Positions 32,997 to 41,281 of a DNA stretch of 64,000 nt are shown piece after piece (the first letter of the stretch is position 1; each line of letters begins with the position of its first letter). Source of the stretch: Nonomuraea coxensis DSM 45129 (GTDB lineage: Bacteria; Actinomycetota; Actinomycetes; Streptosporangiales; Streptosporangiaceae); assembly GCF_019397265.1 (NCBI RefSeq), contig NZ_CP068985.1, positions 6,192,001 to 6,256,000 on the forward strand, written 5' to 3'. The notes below the pieces were generated by a model. That model did no database searches. It was given only the letters and a program-made list of their open reading frames with translations, and was not told the origin of the DNA. The translations under genes and the position numbers were made by a program.

Positions 32997-34196
32997 GTGC
33001 CAGAACAGCCCCTGACCCTCGACGCCGTCCTCACCGACGAGGCGGTCCTGTCCACCTACCGCCGCATGTTCGCCGCGCTGGCCCGCGACAGCGGAGCCGT
33101 GGTCGACGACCCGGTGCTGGTCGACATCGCCGAGACGCTGTTCGCGGCGTTCGCGGAGGCGGGCGAGGAGTGGCTGACGCACGAGCAGATGCGCTTCGCC
33201 TGCCGCGCCTATCCCGGCGAGCAGTTCGACAACCGGCTGCGGGTGCTCAAGGGGCTCGGCGCGATCCGCGAGGTGTTCCCCAAGCCCAACCAGCTCCGCT
33301 ACCGCGCCTCGTTCACCAGCGTCGTCGGGCTGATGTTCATCCGGCGCATGATGGACGACGGCGGGCAGTCGGAGATGCACCGGCTGCTCGCGCTCGAAGA
33401 CCTCAACGTCGCCGACCCGCGCACCACCATGGAGGAGGCGCGGCAGAGCGCGGCCAACCTCGCGCGGGCGTTCCGGCTGTGGGCGCTGGAGCTGATCACG
33501 CTCACCACCGGCACCATCGAGGAACTGCGCGAGCAGGCGCCCAAGCTGTGGGGCACCGAGGAGATCGCGCGGCGGGCGCAGGGCCTGCACGGCACGATCC
33601 TGACCCGCTGGCCCGAGCTCGACCGCGTCTGCACCGACCTGCGGGCCGCCATCTACGCCTACAGCGACGCCTCCCGGCGGGCGGCCGGGCGGCTCGCCGA
33701 CTCGGCGGGCACCACCCGCAACCTCACGCTGCTGCCGACCGAGACATGGCGCACCTTCGCGCAGACCGCCTCCAAGGAGCGGCTGGCCGCCGTGCTCGAC
33801 GGGTTCGTCTTCGACGCGCCCGCGCCGTGGCACGATCCGGCCGCCCTCGCGCGGGCCGTGGACGAGGCGCCGCGCCCGGCCCCCGCGCAGCCGACGCCGC
33901 CGCGCTCCACCCTGCCCGATCCCGGGCCGTCCGACTCGCTCGACACCTCGCCGGGAGCCGCCGTCGAGCGGCTGCGGGAGATGGCCGAGTCGCTGCTCGG
34001 CGGGTCCGCGCGGGTCGCGCTCGCCGACGTGCTCGGGCCCGACTGGGTGACCGCCCGGCGGGTGCTCGCCGACCTGACCAGCATCGATCTGCGGCCTGAG
34101 CTGCCCTACCGGCTGACCTGGGGCGACGGGCTGTCCGTGGATCCCGGGCGCGAGCCGGCCTGGCTGTCCCACGGCCACCTGGAGCGTACGCGATGA
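32997..34196 (+). CDS. condensin-like operon protein A: kleisin (MukF/MksF)-like winged-helix protein
   Basis: A 399-residue protein with no signal or membrane segment. Residues ~50-105 read as a winged helix (EEWLTHEQMRFACRAYPGEQ, FDNRLRVLKGLGAIREVFPK). Residues ~140-270 are a long helical bundle (MEEARQSAANLARAFRLWAL; ELDRVCTDLRAAIYAYSDAS), like the neck/dimer part of MukF. A Pro-rich linker (about 305-330) leads to a last helical region (AVERLREMAESLLGG; VTARRVLADLTSID). This layout and its place as first of three genes ending in an SMC ATPase suggest a kleisin; homology is inferred, not demonstrated. I use the GTG at 32997, with TACCTT ending 8 bases before it. ATGA overlap with the next gene. 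Confidence 0.7.
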   Translation: MPEQPLTLDAVLTDEAVLSTYRRMFAALARDSGAVVDDPVLVDIAETLFAAFAEAGEEWLTHEQMRFACRAYPGEQFDNRLRVLKGLGAIREVFPKPNQLRYRASFTSVVGLMFIRRMMDDGGQSEMHRLLALEDLNVADPRTTMEEARQSAANLARAFRLWALELITLTTGTIEELREQAPKLWGTEEIARRAQGLHGTILTRWPELDRVCTDLRAAIYAYSDASRRAAGRLADSAGTTRNLTLLPTETWRTFAQTASKERLAAVLDGFVFDAPAPWHDPAALARAVDEAPRPAPAQPTPPRSTLPDPGPSDSLDTSPGAAVERLREMAESLLGGSARVALADVLGPDWVTARRVLADLTSIDLRPELPYRLTWGDGLSVDPGREPAWLSHGHLERTR

Positions 34197-35581
34197 GCAC
34201 CGGTCAGCAGGGGGCCGCCGGGGAAGGGCGGGCCGCGACGGGCTCCGCGCACGCCAAGGACACGGCCGTGGCGGGGGCGATCGCGCATGTGCGGGCGCGG
34301 TCGGGTGGGCCGTTGCCGCTCGGGCCCGGGGTGCCCGCACCGGACGGGATGGTCCGGCTGACCTGGCCCGACTCCACCGGGCAGGCGCTACCGGTGTGGC
34401 CCGACGGTGTGACGCCGGCGCTGCTGGAGGAGCACCAGGTGGCGCCCGCGCCCGTGGAGCGGGCCGGGGAGACGCGGCGGGTGCTGGCGGCCGTGCTCAA
34501 GTGCTGCTGGACCGACCTGTCGGCCGATCCGTGGCCGGGGTCGCCCGCGCCGGTGGAGCTGGTGCTGGACACCTACCGGGCGCTGATCGGGCGCACCGAC
34601 GACCTGATGCGCAACTGGGCCGTCGGGGCGCTGCGCCGGCTGCACGACTCGGCCTGGGTCGTCGTGGACGACGGCGTGGTCGTGCTCGGGCCGAGGTGCG
34701 CGCTGTGGCCGGTGGAGGCGCACGCGCAGCTCCAGGAGCTGGTGCGGCGGCTGCCCTCGCCGGAGCGGGCGGAGCTGACCGTGGTAGGCGACGCCGACAT
34801 CGTCGCCGCCGCCATGCCGGCCACGTCCGCGGAGTCCGCCATCCCCGCCACGTCCGTCGCGGCCGCCGGGAGCGGGGGGCGGGCTGAAGGTGGGGCCGCC
34901 GGGTTCGACGATCTGCTCGGTGCCTACGACGAGCGGCGGCGGGCGGAGCTGGTGGCGGCGTACATGGTGGTGGAGCATGCGGCGGAGCCGGTGCAGGAGG
35001 TGCGCTTCGCCGCCCTGCGCGACCCGGCCTTGCGTCACACGCTGAGCGAGATGCTGGCCCGGCGCGGCCGGGTTCTCGTCCAGCACCGCGACCGCTGGAT
35101 CTCGGCGTACGACGACGCCTGCGTGACGGTTCCCGCCGCTGCCGGGCGGGCCGGGACCGGCGCCGGGAACGCGCCTCCCGCCGGCGCCACGGACGAGGAC
35201 TCCGCGGGCGGGGGGCGGCTCGGGGTGGCCGAGCGGGCGGTGCTGACGCTGGTGCTGGTGCACTCGGTGGCGATCCCGCGCGCCGAGGGGCTGCTGCCGG
35301 AGGACTCCTGGCTGTCGCCGCACCCCACCCCCGCCGACGAGCTGCGCAGGCACACACAGCTGCCCATCGGGGAGCTGGAGGCGGCGCTGCGCACCCTGCG
35401 TCACGCGGGGCTGCTGGCGCAGGTGAAGGCCGGGGAGGAGGCGGGCGGCTACGTCCCGGGCCCGCAGTTCCACCGGCTCACCCCGGCGGCGCGGCGGCGG
35501 CTGCAGGAGGAGCTGATCCTCGCGGCCGGGCCCGACACGCCGCTCGCGGCGGCCGTACGGTCGCGCAGGTCGGCCAGATGA
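34193..35581 (+). CDS. condensin-like operon protein B: KITE (MukE/MksE)-like winged-helix protein
   Basis: A 462-residue soluble protein starting in an ATGA overlap with gene A. Two winged-helix-like regions can be recognised: residues ~95-180 (RRVLAAVLKCCWTDLSA; LMRNWAVGALRRLHDSAWVV) and residues ~340-450 (AERAVLTLVLVHSVAIPRAE; IGELEAALRTLRHAGLLAQV; GPQFHRLTPAARRRLQEEL). Low-complexity Ala/Gly linkers near 200-240 and 310-345 separate the domains. Tandem winged helices between a kleisin-like protein and an SMC ATPase are what KITE subunits such as MukE look like. It is longer than typical MksE/JetB. The assignment is inferred from layout and operon position. Confidence 0.68.
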   Translation: MSTGQQGAAGEGRAATGSAHAKDTAVAGAIAHVRARSGGPLPLGPGVPAPDGMVRLTWPDSTGQALPVWPDGVTPALLEEHQVAPAPVERAGETRRVLAAVLKCCWTDLSADPWPGSPAPVELVLDTYRALIGRTDDLMRNWAVGALRRLHDSAWVVVDDGVVVLGPRCALWPVEAHAQLQELVRRLPSPERAELTVVGDADIVAAAMPATSAESAIPATSVAAAGSGGRAEGGAAGFDDLLGAYDERRRAELVAAYMVVEHAAEPVQEVRFAALRDPALRHTLSEMLARRGRVLVQHRDRWISAYDDACVTVPAAAGRAGTGAGNAPPAGATDEDSAGGGRLGVAERAVLTLVLVHSVAIPRAEGLLPEDSWLSPHPTPADELRRHTQLPIGELEAALRTLRHAGLLAQVKAGEEAGGYVPGPQFHRLTPAARRRLQEELILAAGPDTPLAAAVRSRRSAR

Positions 35582-35644
35582 GACAAGCAGACGCAGGCAG
35601 AGCCAGAGCAGCCGCAACGGGCGGAAGGGTTACGGGGGTCACAG

Positions 35645-38600
35645 GTGTCGCAGGTGGAGAACGTCGTCGGAGACCGGGTGCTGATCGCCGTGCAGGCGGT
35701 CAACATCTCGCGGCTGTCCACCCATCCGGTGCCCACGGTCCCCGGCACGCTCATCGTGGTGGCGGGCGCGGGGCCGAAGGACTCCAACGGGGCGGGCAAG
35801 TCGTCGTTCATCGCCTCGATCACCGCGCTGCTGGGTGACGAGCAGTGGCGGTTCGCCTCGGGCGCGAAGGCGGTCTCGGAGCTGCTGTTCAACGCCGAGC
35901 TGGCGAGCGGCGCGGGCGGCCGGCAGTGGGCGAGCGCGGGTCACGGCTACATCGTGGGCGTCTTCGCCCCGCCCGGCATGAACGGGTTCCCCGCCGACGA
36001 CGCCCCGCAGGCGCCCGCGCCGGCCCTCGGCGGCGGGGACGCGGACGAGCTGCTGCTGGTGGACTCCGGGGAGGCGGGGGGCGAGCTGTTCGAGGTGCCC
36101 GACACCTCCGGCGGCGCCCTCACGGTGTGGCTGCGCGTCAACCAGGAGGCGCCCCATCTGGAGATCCGCTGGCGCGAGGGCGTCCATCTGGCGGCGTCGC
36201 CGTCGGAGGCCGAGCGGGTGGCGCGGGCCGACGAGATCTGGGCGTCGCTGCCGAAGTCGGCGGGCAAGCGCGACGTCGTGGCGCGCGACCTGACCAAGGC
36301 GCTCTACGGCGACCGGGTCCGGTGCGTGTCGTTCCTGTCCACGTCCGTACGCAGCAAGGTCGCGACGAACCTGCTCTCGCAGCCGCTCAACGAGATCTCC
36401 CCGGAGCGCGTCTTCGAGGCCATCGCCGCCCTGACCGGCCTGGACGCCGAGCTGGAGCAGGAGCGGGAGGCCCGCAGGGACGAGCACGCCAAGCGGGTGC
36501 GCGCGGCGCAGGCCGGCGAGCGGCTGGCGGAGTTCGAGGCGGAGTCGAAGGCGCTGCTGGCCACGTTCGACCGGCGGGACCAGGCGCGCGTCCGGCTGGC
36601 GGACGCGCTGCGGTGCTGGCGGGGGCGGCAGGCGCGCAAACTGGCCGACGCCGCCGCCAAGGACGACGCGCTGGCCGCCGAGCTCGGCCGGCACCGCGCG
36701 GCCGGGGAGGCGGCGGGCGAGGCCATCGCCCTGGTCAGGGCCGAGATCGGCACGCTGCGCGAGGACACGCTCGACCGGCAGGTGTCCGAGGCCCGCAAGG
36801 AGCTGGCGGCGCTGCAGGCCAGGGCCGCCAAGCTGGACGCCGACCGGGCCGTGGCCGACAACTCCGCCGACGAGCTGCGCGGCCGGATCCCGGCGCTGGA
36901 GCAGAGCCGCAGGTTCGCCGACGGGCGGGACGTGCCCGCCGCCGAACGGGAGCTGCGCGAGGCGCGGCTCCGGCTCAACGAGGCGCTGAAGGCGCTCGGC
37001 GTGGCCGACCAGGAGGCGGCGTCGGCGCAGGCGGCGCTGGACGACGCCGAGGGCGGCCCGGCGGCGGCGCAGCTCAACGCGCTCGCCGCGGCGGGCGTCG
37101 GCGCGACCGGCCTCCTCGACGCGCTCGACGTGGCCGAGCAGGCCCGCGGGGGGCCGGTCGGGCAGGCGGCCGGGGCGCGGGGGTGGCCGCATGAGCACGC
37201 GGTGATCGTGGACGCCGCCCGGCTCGGCGAGGCGGCCGAGGCGCTGGCGGGGCTGCCGGGGTCGGTGCTGGTCAGCGCGGCCGGGGTGAGCGTGGTGGGG
37301 GCGTTCGAGGGGGTGGCGACCGGGCGGGAGGCCCGGATCAAGGCCGCCGAGCAGCGCCTCCACCGGGCCAAGGACGCGCAGGAGACGGCGGCCCAGGCCG
37401 TCCGCGACGCCGAGGAGGCCGTCGCCGAGGCGCAGCGGCGGCTGGACGGCGCCCAGGCCGGGGTGCGGCTGGCCGAGGTGGAGGCGAGGCTGGCCGAGCG
37501 GCGGGCCCGCCTGACCGAGCTCAACGCGGCCGTCGAGGAGCTGGCCCCCAAGGTCGCCGAGGCCGAGCGGCTGGCCGGCGCGCTCGACTTCCGCGCCCGC
37601 ACCAGGGACATGGAGATCGAACGCCTGGAGGGCCGCAGGCAGCGGCACGAGAGCGAGCGCGCGCAGGCCCGCGACCAGGAGGCGAAGGTCGCGGCCGAGC
37701 GGGAGGCGCTGCGCCTGGACGCGCTCGCCGCCGACTGGGGCGGCACGGCGGAGAGCGCCCGCCAGTGGCTGGAGGCGCTGCCGGAGGAGGAACGGCCGCG
37801 CACCGCCGACGAGTGGTGGCGGGTCGCCGAGCGGCACTTCGATCAGGCGCTGCGCGACACGTTCCCGGAGAAGGACGCCGAGATCCCCGAGGAGCTGGCC
37901 TTCCTGCTCAACGAGCGGGGCGGGAGCACGGCGCGCGAGCAGGCGACGTTCTCGGCGGTGTGCGGGGCGCTCGCGTCCTACCTGCGCGCCCAGGAGGAGT
38001 ACGAGCGGCACCAGCGGCGGCAGATCGAGGCGCAGCTCGGCTCCCGGCAGCGCGACCTGTCGGCGGCGGCCCGGGGCGCGGAGGAGGCGGCGCAGTCCAC
38101 GGCGGTGCACCGGGCCGCGCTCACCGCCGCGATCAGGGCGCGGCTGACGCGGGTCGCGGAGGAGTTCGACAAGCTCGACACCTCCTACGGCGGCTACGGC
38201 GCGACCCTGGAGTTCCCGGTGCCGCCCGCGCCCGCCGATCCCGAGCAGCGCTGGCAGTGGCGGGTGACGCCGAAGTGGCGGCGCGGCGAGGGGCAGGGCT
38301 TCGTGCCGTACAACCGGCGGGCCAACACCGCGCTCATGGACGAGAAGGCGGTCAAGCTGGTGTGCGCCGCCGCCATCGCCTCGTCCGGGGGCGGGCACCT
38401 GTGCCTGGTGCTCGACGAGCTGGGCCGCAACCTGGGCAAGGAGCACCGGCGGGAGGCGGTGGCGCTGTTCCGGCGGATCGGGGAGACCTACGGCATCACG
38501 GTGATCGGGGCGTTGCAGGACGACATGGAGCCGTACGCGATCGACGCCTGCGGCCAGTACGTCAAGCTGCGCCGGTCGTCGGACGCGATGCCGTACAACG

Positions 38601-38683
38601 AGCCGCCGGTGATCGTGGGCCACGACCAGCACGCGGAGCGGGTCCGGGCGCTGGCCGCGTACGTCGAGCGGGCCGCTACCTGA
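35645..38683 (+). CDS. condensin-like operon protein C: SMC-like ATPase (MukB/MksB/JetC-like)
   Basis: A 1012-residue protein with SMC architecture: Walker A GPKDSNGAGKSSFIASIT (residues 43-60); a head lobe to ~270; coiled coil ~275-475 rich in Ala/Glu/Arg heptads; a compact hinge-like segment ~477-560 (GWPHEHAVIVDAARLGEA; GSVLVSAAGVSVVGAFEG); a second coiled coil to ~680 and ~770-860; then the C-terminal head with Walker B CLVLDELGRNLG (~917-930) and TVIGALQDDM. I see no canonical LSGGQ signature; the expected place reads YNRRANTALMDEKAVKL. GTG start at 35645, 63 bases after gene B. It overlaps the convergent citrate synthase by 8 bases, so no fourth (nuclease) gene follows. Confidence 0.85.
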   Translation: MSQVENVVGDRVLIAVQAVNISRLSTHPVPTVPGTLIVVAGAGPKDSNGAGKSSFIASITALLGDEQWRFASGAKAVSELLFNAELASGAGGRQWASAGHGYIVGVFAPPGMNGFPADDAPQAPAPALGGGDADELLLVDSGEAGGELFEVPDTSGGALTVWLRVNQEAPHLEIRWREGVHLAASPSEAERVARADEIWASLPKSAGKRDVVARDLTKALYGDRVRCVSFLSTSVRSKVATNLLSQPLNEISPERVFEAIAALTGLDAELEQEREARRDEHAKRVRAAQAGERLAEFEAESKALLATFDRRDQARVRLADALRCWRGRQARKLADAAAKDDALAAELGRHRAAGEAAGEAIALVRAEIGTLREDTLDRQVSEARKELAALQARAAKLDADRAVADNSADELRGRIPALEQSRRFADGRDVPAAERELREARLRLNEALKALGVADQEAASAQAALDDAEGGPAAAQLNALAAAGVGATGLLDALDVAEQARGGPVGQAAGARGWPHEHAVIVDAARLGEAAEALAGLPGSVLVSAAGVSVVGAFEGVATGREARIKAAEQRLHRAKDAQETAAQAVRDAEEAVAEAQRRLDGAQAGVRLAEVEARLAERRARLTELNAAVEELAPKVAEAERLAGALDFRARTRDMEIERLEGRRQRHESERAQARDQEAKVAAEREALRLDALAADWGGTAESARQWLEALPEEERPRTADEWWRVAERHFDQALRDTFPEKDAEIPEELAFLLNERGGSTAREQATFSAVCGALASYLRAQEEYERHQRRQIEAQLGSRQRDLSAAARGAEEAAQSTAVHRAALTAAIRARLTRVAEEFDKLDTSYGGYGATLEFPVPPAPADPEQRWQWRVTPKWRRGEGQGFVPYNRRANTALMDEKAVKLVCAAAIASSGGGHLCLVLDELGRNLGKEHRREAVALFRRIGETYGITVIGALQDDMEPYAIDACGQYVKLRRSSDAMPYNEPPVIVGHDQHAERVRALAAYVERAAT

Positions 38684-39980
38684 TCGGCGGGCCGGTGTAG
38701 GAGGCGCGCAGGCGGAGGAGGGCGCCGCGCTCGTACTCCTCGATGGCGTGCGCCAGCCAGCCGGCCACCCGCGCGACCGCGAAGATCGCCTCGCCCGCGC
38801 CGGGGATCATGCCGGCGACGGCGGTGAGGACGGCGAGGGCGAAGTCGACGTTGCGCTCGGGGAGCCTGCGCCGGCGCATCTCGGCGGCCAGCGCCTCCGC
38901 CGCGGCGATCCTGTCGTTGCCGGGGACGGCCCGCTCGACCAGGTCGAGCAGGACGGCGCCGCGGCCGTCGCCGTTCTTGTAGACGCTGTGGCCGAAGCCG
39001 GGGACGCGCTCGCCGCGCCGGACCCGCTCGGCGACGGCGCGGGCGGCCTGGCCGGGCTCGGCGACCTCGCGGAGCAGCCGTTCCGCCCCGTACGACGCGC
39101 CGCCGTGCAGCGGGCCGCCCAGCACGCCGAGGCCGGTCAGCACCACCGCGTACGGGTCGGCCTTGGCGGAGGCGGCGACCCTGGCGGCCAGGGTGGAGGC
39201 GGCCAGCTCGTGGTCGGCGAGCAGGACGAGCGCGGCCCGCAGCGCGTCGAGCAGGGCGGGCGTGGCGGGGTTGGGGCACAGGCGGGACCAGAGGCGGGCG
39301 GCGATCGTCTCGCCGGTGGGCTCGCTCAGCTCGGGGAGGGCGTCCACCAGGCCGGCGACGAGGCGGCGGCCGGTGGCTGCGACCGAGGCGCGGTCGAGCT
39401 GGAAGCGCAGCGAGTCGGACGCGCCGAGGACCGTGGTGATGACCTGGAGGCGGTCGAGCGGGAGGAGGTCGGCGGGCAGCGCTCGCTGTGCCTCGGCCGC
39501 CGCCCGCAGCGCCCCCTCCTCGCACCGCCACGGCCCTCCGTCGCCGCCGCTCTCCCGGCCGTCGGAGTGAGGAGGACGGGAAGGGGTGGCGGGGTCAGCC
39601 GAAGCCGAGAGGGTGGCGGGAGGGCAGGAAAGGGTGGCGGGGTCGGCCGAAGCCGAGAGGGTGGTGGGGGTGGGGGTCCAGAGCCAGGTGGCGACGGTTT
39701 CGAAAGGGTGTGTCCTGGCCAGTTCGAGGGCGTCGGCGCCGCGGTAGTAGTGCCGGTCCACGCCGAGTGCCGTCACCGCCGACTCGATGACCAGCTCCGG
39801 CGGCTGGCTGCGCGGCCGGCCGCGGCGGGCGAGGCGTTCGACCTCCTCGGCGGAGAAGAGGCTGCGCCGCCCGTCGTCGGCGTGCCGACGACGCAGCACT
39901 CCCCTGCTCACGTACGCGTACAGGGTGGCCGGTTTCACCCCGAGCCGTTCGGCGGCTGTGGCCGCGTCGATCCACTCCAT
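38676..39980 (-). CDS. citrate synthase-family enzyme with N-terminal MerR-type DNA-binding domain
   Basis: A 434-residue fusion. Residues 1-55 are a MerR/excisionase-like winged helix (IDAATAAERLGVKPATLYAY, then GRRSLFSAEEVERLARRG). Residues ~85-430 are a citrate synthase: catalytic His in GPLHGGASYGA, second His in VPGFGHSVYKNGDG, and catalytic Asp in NVDFALAVLTAV, all present. So it may condense acetyl-CoA or another acyl-CoA with oxaloacetate or a 2-oxoacid and also bind DNA. A Ser/Ala/Pro-rich insert (residues ~105-140) contains a 16-residue duplication. It diverges from a homocitrate-synthase-like gene across a palindrome (39999-40047). Confidence 0.88.
   Translation of the reverse strand: MEWIDAATAAERLGVKPATLYAYVSRGVLRRRHADDGRRSLFSAEEVERLARRGRPRSQPPELVIESAVTALGVDRHYYRGADALELARTHPFETVATWLWTPTPTTLSASADPATLSCPPATLSASADPATPSRPPHSDGRESGGDGGPWRCEEGALRAAAEAQRALPADLLPLDRLQVITTVLGASDSLRFQLDRASVAATGRRLVAGLVDALPELSEPTGETIAARLWSRLCPNPATPALLDALRAALVLLADHELAASTLAARVAASAKADPYAVVLTGLGVLGGPLHGGASYGAERLLREVAEPGQAARAVAERVRRGERVPGFGHSVYKNGDGRGAVLLDLVERAVPGNDRIAAAEALAAEMRRRRLPERNVDFALAVLTAVAGMIPGAGEAIFAVARVAGWLAHAIEEYERGALLRLRASYTGPPIR
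39584..39664. repeat. 48-bp spaced duplication inside the citrate synthase gene
   Basis: Copies at 39584-39616 and 39632-39664 differ by about one base and repeat every 48 bases, encoding two copies of a 16-residue TLSASADPAT-type segment in the linker after the DNA-binding domain. The near identity marks a recent in-frame duplication. Confidence 0.8.
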
Positions 39981-39998
39981 CGGGCCCCTCCCGCCTCC

Positions 39999-40047
39999 AC
40001 GTTGACGAAAATCAATATTGATCCATATTGAGCCAGCATGTCAACGT
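39999..40047. promoter_or_regulatory. divergent promoter/operator: nested inverted repeats between citrate synthase and homocitrate-synthase-like genes
   Basis: Outer arms ACGTTGAC (39999-40006) and GTCAACGT (40040-40047) are perfect inverted repeats and each contains a TTGAC -35 element facing inward. Between them TCAATATTGATCCATATTGA (40012-40031) is palindromic at 18 of 20 positions and contains a perfect ATCAATATTGAT (40011-40022). Forward, TTGACG with a 16-base spacer meets CATATT. The AT-rich core is striking in this genome. A dimeric regulator binding here would control both genes; the DNA-binding citrate synthase is the obvious candidate. Confidence 0.8.
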
Positions 40048-40053
40048 GAGCGC

Positions 40054-41277
40054 ATGCCCAAAGTTCACTTCCTCGACGTGACCAACCGGGACGGCGTGCA
40101 GACCGCGCGTACCGGCCTGTCGAAGTTCGGCAAGACCATGGTCAACTTCTATCTGGCCAGGCTCGGGGTGGCGCAGTCCGAGATCGGTTTCCCGTTCCTG
40201 TTCCACGAGGTCCCGTACGTACGGGCGCAGCTCGCGCTCGCCGAGGCCGGCGCGTTCGGGGAGCTGCGGCTGTCCGGCTGGTGCCGGGGCGTGCCGCAGG
40301 ACGTGGAGCGGGCCGCCCCGCTCGGCCTGAAGCACTACAACCTGTCCATCTCGACGTCCGACTACATGATCCAGAACAAGTTCCGCGGCCGGCTGGACCG
40401 GGAAGCGATCATCAGGGAGATGACCGCCGCCGTGCGGGCGGCCAAGGCCGCGGGCGCGCTGACCATCGGGGTGAACGCGGAGGACGGCTCGCGGACGGAC
40501 GACGCCTTCCTGCTGGAGTTCGCGCTGGCGGCGAAGGAGGCCGGGGCCGACCGGGTGCGCTACTGCGACACGATCGGCGGCGACACGCCCGACCGGATCC
40601 GTGAGCGGTTCGCCAAGCTCGCCTCCGCCGCCGCGATGCCCGTCGAGACGCACTGCCACAACGATCTCGGCCTGGCCGTGGCCAACTCGGTCTCCGGCGC
40701 GCTCGGCGACCTCGACGCCGGCCAGGACGCCTGGATCAACACCTGCGTGAACGGCATCGGCGAGCGCTCCGGCAACGCCGACCTGCTGTCCACCATCCTG
40801 GCCTTCCGCCACGGCTTCGGGCTGGAGGCCGAGATCGGCGACGCCCTGGACCTGTCGTGGGCGCGGCGCTTCGCGCTGTGGGCGGCGTACGCGTTCGGGC
40901 AGCCGCTGCCGTACAACCAGGTCGGGGCGGGGCGGAACGCGTTCGCGCACGAGTCGGGCATCCACGCCGACGGCGCGCTGAAGGACCACGGCAACTACGA
41001 GCTGTACGACGAGGCGACGCTCGGCCCGTTCCCACAGGACTGGCACGCCCGGTCCGGGCGGGTGGTCCTGACCGGCGAGTACGGCGGCAAGGCCGGCTTC
41101 CGGCACGTCATGGACGGCCTCGGCGCCGAGGTGGCCGCCGGGGACGAGGAGCCGGCCTTCCGCCTGGTCCAGCTCTGCAACGCGATGACCGGCAAGCCGC
41201 TCACGGACGACGAGCTCCGCCTGATCGCCGCGTACCCGCGCGAGCTGTCCCTGCTCTTCCCCGGCCTCACGGAGTAG
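40054..41277 (+). CDS. homocitrate/isopropylmalate/citramalate synthase-family enzyme
   Basis: A 407-residue DRE-TIM-type Claisen condensing enzyme. It shows the DRDG-type motif TNRDGVQTARTGLS (Arg-Asp), the metal-binding HxH in ETHCHNDLGLAVANS, GIGERSGNADL, and the SED-like NAEDGSRTDDAF. It lacks the ~100-residue C-terminal leucine-regulatory domain of LeuA, matching NifV/LysS-type homocitrate synthases or stand-alone citramalate synthases. I use the ATG at 40054 (MPKVHFLDVTNRDG), not the upstream one, which lies in the operator region. No lysine-aminoadipate, nif or leuCDB genes accompany it, so the product is unknown. The divergent partner is also a Claisen-condensing enzyme. Confidence 0.87.
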   Translation: MPKVHFLDVTNRDGVQTARTGLSKFGKTMVNFYLARLGVAQSEIGFPFLFHEVPYVRAQLALAEAGAFGELRLSGWCRGVPQDVERAAPLGLKHYNLSISTSDYMIQNKFRGRLDREAIIREMTAAVRAAKAAGALTIGVNAEDGSRTDDAFLLEFALAAKEAGADRVRYCDTIGGDTPDRIRERFAKLASAAAMPVETHCHNDLGLAVANSVSGALGDLDAGQDAWINTCVNGIGERSGNADLLSTILAFRHGFGLEAEIGDALDLSWARRFALWAAYAFGQPLPYNQVGAGRNAFAHESGIHADGALKDHGNYELYDEATLGPFPQDWHARSGRVVLTGEYGGKAGFRHVMDGLGAEVAAGDEEPAFRLVQLCNAMTGKPLTDDELRLIAAYPRELSLLFPGLTE

Positions 41278-41281
41278 GCGG

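Noticed and set aside
35578..35838. 86-codon frame overlapping the gene B stop by ATGA, which would mimic a coupled gene between B and C of the condensin cassette
   Set aside because: Most of it overlaps the N-terminus of the SMC-like gene, whose Walker A lies there in another frame; its composition is Arg/Gly-rich shadow type.
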